A stretch of DNA of 64,000 bases. Origin: Kitagawia praeruptora (Eukaryota; Streptophyta; Magnoliopsida; Apiales; Apiaceae). Positions 33,659 to 44,943 of this stretch are shown piece by piece; positions within the stretch are counted from its first letter, which is position 1, and every line of letters starts with the position of its first letter. Made by a program: the position numbers and the translations under genes. The notes under the pieces were generated by a model. That model was given only the letters and a program-made list of their open reading frames with translations. It was not told the origin of the DNA and ran no database searches. Location: assembly GCA_037693485.1 (NCBI GenBank), contig CM075351.1, positions 96,180,001 through 96,244,000 on the forward strand. Direction: 5' to 3'.

Positions 33659-34825
33659 ACTCATGTTTCTGAATCTGGAAAAAGAAGGCAAACTCTTTCT
33701 ACAATTCCTGAAGGTGATGAAGATATGTTGATTACTGATGTACAAGATGCTCCTCACCTCTTTGAAGAAATTATCACTGAATCAGGTCGAAGTGAACTTG
33801 TTTATCGAAACAGTGATAAGTTTCATCAGTATCATGCTAAGAAGGCACTTGAATTAACTTCTGAAGAAAATCCTGATATGACTACTGATGAAATTGTAAA
33901 GGAACAAAACAGGATTTTTGAGGAGATTGCAAGACAGAAGGAAGCTCCTACTGCAAGAAGAGGAAGAGGCAGGGGAGGAAGAAATAGAGGCAGAGGAAGG
34001 AAACCTGTTCAATAAGTACAAGGCAGATAAGGTCTAGTGGAATCAGAATAGAGGAGATTACTGAAGATTTAAAGAAGAAAACTCCTTTATATCTTGAATA
34101 TTTTCCATCATCAAATGTATTTGATGAGCCTGATACAGAAGAAGAAGAAACTCCTTTAGAGAGAAAGAAAAAGAAAGTTGAAAAAGCAAAGAAGGAGACT
34201 GTTGACTTGGATACTGGTAATGTTAGAAGATCTAGAGAAGTCAGAAACAGTGTAAATGATATTGTTGAAAGAGCCAACAAAGAATATTTCAGAAGGCTGA
34301 TTAATTCTGAAAAGGATTTATTTATTGATAAATCTAAACAAGTGAAAGAAGAAGAAGAAGAACCTAGTGATCCACAAACAAAGAAGAAAAGGAAAAAGTG
34401 GGTTGAAGTTGATAAACTGAAGTATACTGGACTAGTTGTTTTTAAGTCTGGAAGAGTAATTTCAGAACCTCAAATGATTCCTGGACTTCAGAAAGCAAAA
34501 TCTTCTGAATTTGATAAAGGTTCACCAAGGTGGATTAAGATGAGTTCTGATATGAAGGGACTAGAACCTTACAATAGAGGAGGATTTGGTTCTAGGGATG
34601 CAAAATTCATACCTGTATTTCAAGCAGATCAACATTTTCTTACCAGAAGATTAGGTGAAGAATTAACTGTTGATGATCTTTGGGAACTTGAATCAGTTGC
34701 AATTGTTGCATGCAAGATGGATGGTAAAATGATGGAAAAGTTGTTGTACTTCATGAAAGACAAAAGTGTCAAGAGGCTAAGCATTCATGATGTATTGTGC
34801 AAGTCAACAAAAGAACTGAAATATG
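33659..34825 (+). pseudogene. SIRE-A extra ORF, part 3 (RGG-rich, Lys/Glu-rich)
   Basis: After the TRIM the frame continues to 34012 and ends in an Arg/Gly tract (RRGRGRGGRNRGRGRK, about 33958-34005), an RGG-box-like, probably RNA-binding segment. A frameshift there moves the frame, which is then open from about 34018 through highly charged sequence (ERKKKKVEKAKKE; KKKRKKWVEVDKLKY) to the SIRE-B insertion. The order RGG/basic tract then folded C-terminal domain is comparable to SIRE-B's extra ORF. Function unknown. Confidence 0.65.
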
Positions 34826-36110
34826 TGTTGAGTATTGAATACGATAAGAGAATACAGAGGGGGGGTGAATGGATTCTCGAACTTTTCTTTTCCGAGTATA
34901 TGTAGCAAGAGTGTTTGTGTGTGTAGGATTGAAGGTGCGGATAAAGAATAACACAAAACATAATATCACTTTAATCTAATGTATTATTAGATAAAGGTTG
35001 CTACAATCTGTGAATACAAATAATAGTATTCTCAGCTTCGTTTTTCTCAGAGAGATAAAGCTTAGTGTATGAAAAACTTGACTCACAAAAGTTACTAAGT
35101 TATGAAGTGAGGATGTGTCCTTATAGAACATGGATACAGCCTACTTACTGCAAATAAGGTAGCTAAACAAATTACTTTCTAGTCTATCTATCCTTTTTGA
35201 GTAAGTGTCCAAACGGTTACAGATTTGACTTTGCAAAGCCTGTTTAGATCCACTTCTTTAGCTCCTTGTCTCTTCTATATCTCTCCAAGCTTCCTTGTAG
35301 GCTTTCCAGAGCACGTTACAGATTGTGGTCCATAAAGTGCATTGGCTTGTTGCAGGTTTCTGACTTGTACAATTTCTTCAGTATTTTGTCTCTAAGAATG
35401 TATTCGAGAAGTGACTAAGTAAGTGATTCGAGAACTGGAATTGACTTGATCGATAACTCTGAGTTCTCGAACACTGTTATATTGACATATCGAACCACTT
35501 CTCGAATAGCCCTTTTCCATCAGGATTCCTTGAGTTATTGAATAGAACATTTGACTTATCGAATCCTCGAGATATCGAATAGCTTTCTGAGTCCTTGAGA
35601 TATCGAATGGAACTTTGACTTGTTGACTCCTTGAGAACTCGAATACCACTTTGACTTGTTGACTTCCTGAGTTCTCAAATAGAGTACATAGACATATCGA
35701 ATCTCTGAGATATCGAATGAGATATCAAACAGTATATACAGAGATATCGAATAGTGTCTTGAGATATCGAATCCCTGACTTCTCGAATGCTGGACTTCTC
35801 GAATAGACAAATATACTTCTCGAATTGGTACTTAGGCAAATTCTTCTTTTCTTCAAATCCCAACTGTGATTATTTGACAGTCTTTAACTCCTTGCTTGAG
35901 GCATGAACCTTGGAACTTCTTTCAAGCATTATTCTAGACTCTATAAGTACAGTTACACAACTAGGATTTGATGCCTACTACAAGTACAATACAAATAGAA
36001 ACTCTACAACTAGAGGTTCCCTCAGTTAAGAGGTCATGTAAGTAATGCAAAGCATTACAAACAATTAGGCTTGTTATTAGATGTATACAGGCATGCCTCT
36101 GTGACTAACA
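34826..36110 (-). repeat. SIRE-B 3' LTR
   Basis: On the minus strand it starts TGTTAGTCACAG and ends CTCAACA. The centre (35391-35835) is a cluster of CTTCTCGAAT, ATATCGAAT and ATTCGAGAAC repeats. The polypurine tract AATTTGGGGGAGAT adjoins at 36111-36124. Confidence 0.92.
35391..35835. promoter_or_regulatory. TTCnnGAA repeat cluster in SIRE-B LTR
   Basis: About seven TTCTCGAA or TTCGAGAA cores lie in this 445-bp block, interspersed with ATCGAAT repeats; the 5' LTR block at 48056-48495 has the same plus one more. TTCnnGAA is the dimeric core of plant heat-shock elements. Function is inferred from motif only. Confidence 0.45.
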
Positions 36111-36267
36111 ATCTCCCCCAAATTGTGAGTGAGACCCTTAGTCACAATTTCATGTCTGATAACAAGCCTAACATACATAAAGATAAAACTTTAAAAGTAC
36201 AGGTATGTAGATTGATTGAGCGCATGAATGAAGTTACAAGATGGATAATCTTACAGTATGATGAATA

Positions 36268-39200
36268 CTAGCCATTCTCATTTGATTCCATCTCCATTGC
36301 TTTGACTTGTAGATCATCATATGCTTTCTCTTTTCTTTCTTTCTCCTTTCTTGCATTATCATCCATGGCCTTTATGATCTCTTCCGGAACATCCAATTCT
36401 TCAAGCATGATGGAGTCTTTGAAATCTTCAAGTACTGGTTTCAGAATGTTGGCAGGATAGTGACTGAGTAGGTTCATTCTGATATTGACATTGTCTCCAT
36501 TTCTCCTCCTGTACTTCACCACATAGGGATCAAACTGAACTCTACACAATCCCTTGGCCCTTAGCTTATTTGCTTCAACTTCCAGCCTATCAATCTCCTT
36601 CTCCCTTTCTAGCCATTTCTCAAAGCATCCCTTTCTTATCTTCTCAGCATAATCTCTCTTCATTTTTACAAAATCAATCAACTCCAGCTTCCATATTTTC
36701 TCCATTTTGTCTTCAGAATCCAATAATGCAATGATTCTTTCTGTTTCATATAGCTTGCCCCAATTTTGACACTGTCCTTGTTTGAATTTCTTCTCCCTTC
36801 CATCAGTATATTTAATCTCAAGGCAGTTATCCATAATGGCAGCATAGTAGATTCTTTGAGCTCTTAGATATTGCAATTGGTCTTCATCAAAGTCTTCATC
36901 TAATGGTTGGAGTTTTAAGCCTGGATATATTGTTAGGGCCCTTGACCTGGATGGCTTTACTCTCCTAGCAGCATGCTTGAGTTTAAACTTTTTCACTTGA
37001 TTGTTTGGCAGAAACTTCTGACCTTTGTTGGCTGACCATAGTAGTGTTCCATTAGCAGTTTGCTTTTTGAAACATACATATGGTTTCTTGACTTTAATCC
37101 CTTTCTCTTCTTGAGGTAGTAAAACACTTGCAAAGGCTAGAGATGTAGATTTTGATAAATCATTACTAGTGACATCCACCCTAGACATTGAGCCTTGTGT
37201 TGTGGTAGGAGTATCATTAGTAATGTTCATGGCTTGCTATTTTCCAATTTTCCTCTCATAGACTTTTCCTTGGTCATCACCATCTTTCTTATTCTTGTCA
37301 TCCTTCTTCTTCTTCTCATCTTCATCACCCTTATCTCTCCTGTGATGTCTCTTTCTCCCATCACTTTTGTCTTCAGAATCATCATCCTTATTTCTCCTAG
37401 GTTGAGCCCTCTCTGGAGTTTCACCAGTTGCTATAAAAGATCTGAGAATGTGCAGTGCTTCAATTTCTTCAGCATTTCTGGTTCCAACCTTTTTCTGTAG
37501 TTGATCAATGATAGCAATGACCAGTCTGTGATTTCGAGAAGTGAGATCATGGGGAATGACCAATTGCTTGATGTCTTCAATTTTGGTGCCAGACTGATAG
37601 ATGATTGTCCATGGCTTCTTGATCACTTCTGGCAGCCTTGAAGGTTGGCCATTCCTCAAATCATCAAACAGACTTTTATTGTTCTCATTTCTCTTCTCAA
37701 TAAGCTCAAGTATGGCATCTATCTCTGAGTGTTTTAGGGCTTGTAGAGTCTTGTATGTTAGATGCCATATCTTTGATTTTAATATCATCACTATCTCCTT
37801 GAACCATAGATTATTGAATTTCTTGGGGATGACAGTGATGTAGTCAATCTGCTCCTTCAACTCCCTCAGATAGAACTGAGTGTCACCAGCCTGTTCCCTT
37901 GTGGCTTTCAGAAACTCCAAGAAGGCTTTATCATGATAAACATTTGAGTAAGCCACTTCTTGTAGCTTGGCCTCAGTAATTACTTTGACTTCTATAGGCT
38001 TGGCACTTTCAGATATGGAGGATGTAGGTTTGTCAGTTGGCATACTCCCTGCAACCACTGTGGTTGTGATAGACTGCTTCTGGCCACCAGGACTAATGAC
38101 ATGCACAGTTGGTAGGGTAACAACTGGCAGTGAGGTAGGAGGCTCATCAACCTATGTTTTTCCTTTGGCTGGCACATGAGTTGGAGATTTATTTGCCCTT
38201 TGGTGATCACCCTCTTTGAACTTTATTCCTTTTTCCTTGGGTTTCTCCCCCTTAGTATTTGAATTCCTTGTCCTCTTCTCCCCCTTAGGCTTGTTGTCAG
38301 GCACAAAGGCTTTAGAAGTGACCTTTGGGGTGGAATATTCTTCAGGGAGGGGAAGACCCATATGCTTTATCATAGCAGTCAACATAGATTGTTGATGCAG
38401 AAGAACATCAGCTGTGGTGGTTGCCTGAGTGTCCAACTGATCATTGAGAAGTGCAACCTTGTCTGTAAGATGAGCATTGGACTTAGTGAGAGTAGCCACC
38501 TCCTTTTCAAGAGTATCCACTTTAGTGAATAGCTCATGTGCCCTGAAACCAGAGAGTGATTGATCCTTTAGTCTCTGGACTTCATACTTGGTCATGTCAT
38601 GAACAGGGACCTCAGTTACCAGCTTATCCCCATATTGATTCTTGAACAGTGTTCTTAGCATGGCATTTGAGTCTGTGGTTTGATCAGACAGAGATTGAAA
38701 CTTATGCCCCAGCCCTGTGACAGTATCCTTGAGAAGAGCCAAGCCATTGTCCATTTTGATACAGCTAGACTTGCAGGCTAGAATTTCCTTGACCACAGTG
38801 TCCAGTTGAGGGAATTTGGAATCAAAAGCCCTTTTTAGCTCATGCACCTCCTTGGTTGTGGCTGTACACACTTCTGTGACTTCTTTCTTTCGACCCTTGC
38901 CAAGGTAGTGTGCAGCCTTGAGAATTCCCTTGTAACTGTCATTGACTGCTTCATACACAGCACTAGGGGTGAGAGAATTGGCATTGGACCCTAGTGAAGT
39001 GATGTACTCTTCGCTGAGGTACTGCAGGCCTTCTGAGAGAGGAATGTCATACTTTCCTTGAAGCCAGGCATCTATATTTCCTTCTCTCTCAGACTCATCC
39101 ACAATTTTGGTCTGTTGTTGCTCCACATCCTCTTTATGGCACAGGAGAATAGCTTCATAGTCAGGATTTGGCAGGTTGGCAGTGAGGAGGTGCTGGGCAA

Positions 39201-40848
39201 TCTTTGTGAACTCAGGAATCTGATCCACAATTAAGCTTTGAAGTGCTTCAACCGTCAATTGTTGTGGAACAGACCCTGATCCTGAAGCACTGTCATGGTG
39301 CACAGGCTTCAGCCATTGTGACATAAAGTCAGAGCTAGAGCTAGGTAAACTAGACTCCTCAGTTACAGATGCAACTTCTGTAACCGGATGGATTGACTCT
39401 ACTACTAGTGTCTCCACAGAAGTGGGATGAGTTACACCAGCAGTTGACACAGGCACAGAGTCTCTAGTGAAAACTAGTGGAACCTCTGTGTTTGTGATGG
39501 TGTCATTAGGATATGCCCCAGCATGCATTCCCTCACCATCTAAATGTGGGTCCTGGGTGGTGAGCAAAGTGTCATGCACTAAGTCACTTGAGTCCATTGG
39601 CTCATCAAGAGAAAAGAATTCTTGATGATCAATGCCTTGCTCCTCAATTGCTTGAGTTGCAGGCTGCAAAGAAATTTGAGATGAAGATTCTAGAAGAGAA
39701 GTGTGTTGTAGAGTAGATTTTGGCAACTCCCCCTGAGAGATAGAGGGAGTTTCAAGTGTGATGTGCTCTCCACTCAGTGTAGTGCCATCCTTATCACTCC
39801 CATATGCTGACTCAATACAAGGAGGTGCATTGGGGAGGATGCTTGATTCCATAGATGCACCCTGTTGAGAGGATACATCTAGTGAGCTGTGTGCCCTTGA
39901 TTTTACAACTTCAGCCATTTGTGTGACTGAAGAGGTGGTCTTAGTTTTCTTCTTCTTCTTTGGCCTTAGTAAGGGTGACTCTGGTTCCTCACTTTCTAGA
40001 CCTAATTCAACAGCTAATGCTGCTTCAGATAAGATATTCAAGGGTGCAGACATTACTTCCTTTCTCTTCTTTTTACTAACATCACCCTTTTGAGAGGATG
40101 ATGCAGTTGGTTCAGTAATTGGTAGAGTGTTTGGTTGAGAGGGTTGGTTAGCTAGCCCTGGGTTAGCATTTTGTTCTACTTGCTTGGGCTTGGCTAACTG
40201 AGATTTTGCATCAAATGTTGGCATGTTGTGGGGGTAAGTTCTAAACAAACTCTCCATATGGGGAGTTATGTTAAGTCTTACATCCACATCATTCCTAGTC
40301 TCCAAATTACCAAAAATGAGTTTGGTCATGGATTTAGGATAGCCTATGTTATTTTTATCTATCCCAGGCAATTCAATCAATTCAGCATTTTTAAAGTTAA
40401 GTACATATTGAATAAAGCGAGGGAAGAAAATATCAGTACCTCTCTTGGTTGTGTTCTTACCAAGTCTCCCATATAGTTCTTGTAGGATGATTTGGCCAAC
40501 ATCTATCTTCTTTCCATAGGCCAATGCATAGCCAATTTGCTGCACAGGTGCACTGATTTGATCAAAGCTTGATTTCCTGGCAGTGAAGACTTGAAGAAGA
40601 GTTGCAAACACATAGCTCCACTCCTTTCTCAGATTCTTTGGAAGCTCAAATGACTCTTGTTGTAGTCATGCACTAGTGATGATCAATGCCTTCCAAAGGA
40701 TATCCAGATATAGAGTTGGGTTGGCAGAGAGTGCATCCTTGATGTATGACTCAGCCATCCATTTCACAAAGCACTTGAAATTGGCATTGGGTGCTTCCAC
40801 ATCACTAGTTAGAGCAATGAAATTGGTGTTGAACTTTACTGTTGCCAT
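36268..40848 (-). pseudogene. SIRE-B extra ORF (~1,526 codons with three in-frame stops)
   Basis: From an ATG at 40848-40846 to a TAG at 36268 the frame is continuous apart from TGA at 40665-40663, TAG at 38154-38152 and TAG at 37239-37237, with no frameshift. The N-terminal domain (NFKCFVKWMAESYIKDALSAN; RIFFPRFIQYVLNF-like) parallels the SIRE-A extra ORF. A long Ser/Thr/Glu-rich middle, a coiled-coil region (about 38380-38520), a Lys/Asp-rich basic segment (about 37250-37400) and a C-terminal charged domain follow. I recall relatives of the N-terminal domain in composite genomes, often labelled by unreliable names. No enzyme motif, signal peptide or membrane helix is visible. Confidence 0.75.
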
Positions 40849-41690
40849 TTGTATGGAGAAGAAGAAAGGAATTGAAGGTTGAAGAAGAAATTTGGCTTTT
40901 GGTAGTTAGGGTTCCAGAGGTTTAGAGAGTGTAGATGCTTGAGAAATCGAATGAAATGAATCGAATAGGTGTAGAATTGTATAAGTATGAAGTACTTGAA
41001 TTGTCGATTAGAAGTTTGTTTTGTATCGACAAGTCAGGCATTCGAGAGGTAGAAAACAACTATTCGAGAAGTCAAGAAAGGCTTAATCGATAACTCAAGC
41101 AGATAGTAACTCACAGCTGGCAGTTATCTAACTCAGAAATATTTCTAAGTTAAATAAAATGTGTTTTTATGAGTGAATTAAACTTTTAGACAAAAGTCCA
41201 AAATCGGTTAAAATTCAGCGAGAATTCAGCCTTTTCAAATGATTCGAGAACTCAAATATAGTATTCGAGAACTCAGTCAATCGAGAACTGAAACACTATA
41301 TTCGAGAAGTCAAGAAAATCTCTATTCGAGAACTCTAAAAGACTCTATTCGAGAACTCAAGAGTACTCTAATGAGACTTGTTAGAGATGTCGAATAGTGA
41401 ATCATTCGAGAAGTTTGACTTATCGAACTATACCCATCACTCATAAAAATTGATTTTCACTATCTTTTAAAATTGACCAGCCATATTCATTAAAGAATAT
41501 TCTAGCAAATTAAATAGTGATTTTCTCAAAATTTCATAGAAATTTCAAGTTAGCAAAAATACGATTTTCCAACATATGCAACAGATTTGAAATATTTATA
41601 AATCATATTTCAGCCAACACTTACTCCAAAAATATTGAAAATTTAGATAAAGTAAGTGTTTACTGCTGCAACAATCTAGATGATATATTC
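40849..41690. promoter_or_regulatory. SIRE-B spacer between pol and extra ORF, TTCGAGAA-rich
   Basis: No ORF. Between about 40930 and 41420 there are about seven TTCGAGAA cores in ATTCGAGAACTC/ATTCGAGAAGTC contexts, the same motif type as in the LTR. Lying directly upstream of the extra ORF on the minus strand, it may act as an internal promoter for it. Confidence 0.4.
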
Positions 41691-41692
41691 AC

Positions 41693-44600
41693 TTAGCCAG
41701 AATCTGAAGAATTCAGCATTCCAATCTCACTAACCAACCTTGTGAAGGTGGCTTCATCTAGTGGCTTAGTGAATATGTCAGCTAGTTGTTTATCTGTAGA
41801 GACATAATGCAACTCAATGGTTCCATTAGTTGCATATTCTCTAATGAAATGATATCTGATGTCAATGTGCTTTGTTCTAGAATGATTGACAGGATTGGCA
41901 ACTATAGAGATTGCACTTGTGTTGTCACACATGATTGGAATTCTTTCCAACACAAGTCCATAATCTCTAAGTTGATTTCTAATCCAAAGCACTTGAGCAC
42001 AGCAACTTCCAGCAGCTATGTATTCAGCCTCAGCTGTAGAAGTTGACACAGATTGTTGTTTCTTGCTATACCAAGAGACTAACCTTTATCCAAGAAACTG
42101 GCAGCTACCTGAGGTGCTTTTCCTATCCAATCTGCATCCAGCATAATCAGCATCAGAATAACCAACCAGATTGAACCCTGTGTCCTTATGATACCATAGT
42201 CCCAAGTTTGGAGTGCCCTTCAGATATCTAAAGATCCTTTTTATAGCAATCAAATGTGATTCTTTTGGATTTGATTGAAACCTTGCACACAAGCATGTAG
42301 CGAACATGATGTCTGGCCTACTTGCAGTGAGATAGAGCAGAGAACCAACCATGCCTCTGTAGACTGAGATGTCTACCTTCTTGCCTTTAGCATCTTCATC
42401 CAATTTAGTGGTAGTGGCCATGGGTGTCTTTGCAGGTGAGCAATCTTCCAAGTCAAACTTCTTCAATAAATCCTTGATATACTTGGTCTGACTGATAAAG
42501 ATACCATCCTTCCTTTGACTGACTTGCAACCCAAGAAAGAATGTCAACTCTCCCATCATACTCATCTCATATCTGCTCTGCATGAGTTTAGAAAATTTCT
42601 CACACAGCTTCTCATTTGTAGAACCAAAAATGATATCATCCACATAGATCTGAACTAAGATAAGATCATCACCATGCTTCTTGTAAAACAATGTCTTATC
42701 CAGTGTGCCTCTAGTGAATTGATTCTCAAGAAGAAATTGTGATAAAGTATCATACCATGCTCTTGGAGCCTTCTTAAGTCCATACAATGCCTTAAGCAAT
42801 CTGTAGACAAATTCTGGGAAGTGTGTATCCTCAAAACCAGGTGGTTGTTGTACATAAACTTCTTCTTCCAACTCTCCATTCAGAAATGCACTCTTGACAT
42901 CCATTTGATATACTTTAAAGTTTGAATGAGCAGCAAATGCCAAGAATATTCTTATGGCTTCCAATCTAGCAACAGGAGCAAATGTCTCATCATAATCAAT
43001 GCCTTCCTGTTGAGAGTATCCTTTTGCAACCAACCTTGCTTTGTTCCTTATAATTACACCATCTTCATCCATCTTATTCTTTAGAACCCATTTTGTTCCA
43101 ACAATGGTTCTGTTCTTTGGTGCTGGCACAAGTTCCCATACTTTGTTCCTTTCAAATTGATTCAGCTCCTCTTGCATGGCAATAATCCAATCTGGATCCA
43201 ACAGTGCATCATCAAGTTTCTTAGGCTCAACTTGTGATAGAAAACAACCATAGAGGCACTCATTCTGAGTTGCTCTCCTAGTCCTTACTCCTGCATTAGG
43301 ATCTCCAATGATTTGCTCTGCAGTGTGTGATCTATCCCATTTCCTTGAGTGCTCAGCCTGATTTCTCATTCTTGATGTTGCTTCATCATCCACATCATGG
43401 TCATTCTCATTTCCTCCCCCTGTGAAGTTGCCACTACTCACAGGTGTGTCTTGGATGCTTGTTCCTTCACTATTGATTGGCACAAATTCTTCTCTTGTAC
43501 CATCATTCACTTGAGTTTGTTGAACTAGAGTTTCAACTTCAGTTTCAGTCTCTTCATCAGAATCATCTATATTATCAAACTTTAATGGATCTTTATCTTC
43601 ATCATTGGCTTCTTCTAGTCCTGGTAGTTTGCTGTCATCAAATGTCACATCTGTGCTTTCCATAACTTTCTTTTGACTGATGACATAAACCTTGTATTCA
43701 ATTCTTTCCATAGAGTAGCCAAGAAAAATTCCTTCAAATGCTTTTGCATCAAATTTTCCAACATATTCAGAATTATCCTTCAATACAAAGCATTTGCTTC
43801 CAAAAGTATGAACATACTTTAGAGTAGCCTTCTTTCCAGTCATCAAGTTATAAGGTGTCTTTCCAGTGTTTTTGTTGATGAGGGTTCTGTTCTGGATATA
43901 GCATGCAGTGCTCACAGCCTCAGCCCAAAAACATGTAGGCATTTTTGCATCAAGTAACATTGTTCTAGCAGCCTCAATTAGAGTTCTATTCTTCCTCTCA
44001 ACAACTCCATTTTGTTGTGGAGTTCTTGGAGCTGAGAATTGCTGAGAAATGCCATTCTCTTTACAGAATGCTTCAAGTTTGACATTTCTGAACTCTGTTC
44101 CATTATCACTTCTCAGTGCAATCACACTTGCATTGTTGGCCTTTGCTTCCTTGTCAACTTTCTTTATATGCTCAATGATTACTTGTGGAGCCTCATCTTT
44201 TGATGCCAGAAATTCCACCCATGTATACCTTGAAAAATCATCAACCATCACCAAGGCATACTTCTTTCTTCCTAGAGACATAATATTGACAGGCCCAAAC
44301 AAATCCATATGAATGAGTTGTAGGGGCTTGGTTATAGATGTCACTGTCTTTGTCTTGTGGCTTGATCTTTTCATCTTTCATTTTTGACAAGCCTCACACA
44401 CTCCTTCTTGACAGAATTCAAGTGTGGGCATGCCTCTCACTAACTCTCTTTTGACTAGAGAGTTAATGGCTTTGAAGTTCAGGTGTGATAATTTCTTGTG
44501 CCACAGCCAATAATCTTCATTTGATGCTTTTGAGTAAAAGCAACAAATTTTGTCCTTGTTTGCAGAATCCATATTGGCTACAAACAGGCTTCCCTTCCTT

Positions 44601-44927
44601 ACTCCAGATAGAGAAAAATCACCAGTCTTCTTGTGGGTGATCAAACATTCATCTTTGTCAAAATCCACCTTGAATCCCCTATCAGTAAACTGACCAACAC
44701 TTAGCAGATTATGCTTGAGCCCTTTGACTAGTGCTACATCTTCAATGATGACATTACCAACTTTTAACTTGCCATATCCCAATGTGTTACCCATGCTGTC
44801 ATCTCCAAAAGCAACCATTGGGCCAGCCTTTTCCTCATACTATGATAGCAGGGCCATATCACCAGTCATATGATTTGATCATCCACTGTCCAAAATCCAC
44901 ATGACCTTCTTTTCACTTTCTTTGCCC
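41693..44927 (-). pseudogene. SIRE-B pol (protease, integrase, RT, RNase H), stop-broken
   Basis: The frame holds from the gag boundary to a stop at 41693. Protease DSG is at 44890-44882, but the next codon, normally Cys, is TGA (44881-44879). Further stops: about 44843-44841 (TAG), 44380-44378 between integrase zinc and core regions, and 42078-42076 (TAA) in RNase H. Integrase shows LSHLNF, CEACQK, HMDLFGP, RSDNGTEF and NGVVERKNR. Reverse transcriptase has KSAFLNG and YVDD (42646-42635). RNase H has GYSDADYAGC, STAEAEYIA and ADIFTKPL. All catalytic residues survive. The 42086-44374 stretch alone is 762 codons open. Confidence 0.92.
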
Positions 44928-44943
44928 TGCAAACACAAAGGTA

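Noticed and set aside
35392..35863. Ser/Arg-rich ORFs in SIRE-B LTRs
   Set aside because: They read through the TCGAATA/TTCTCGAA repeat cluster of a regulatory LTR region.
36268..40848. Naming the extra ORF an envelope or a synaptobrevin/longin-domain protein
   Set aside because: There is no signal peptide, transmembrane helix or longin motif; such labels on related plant ORFs look like annotation carry-over.
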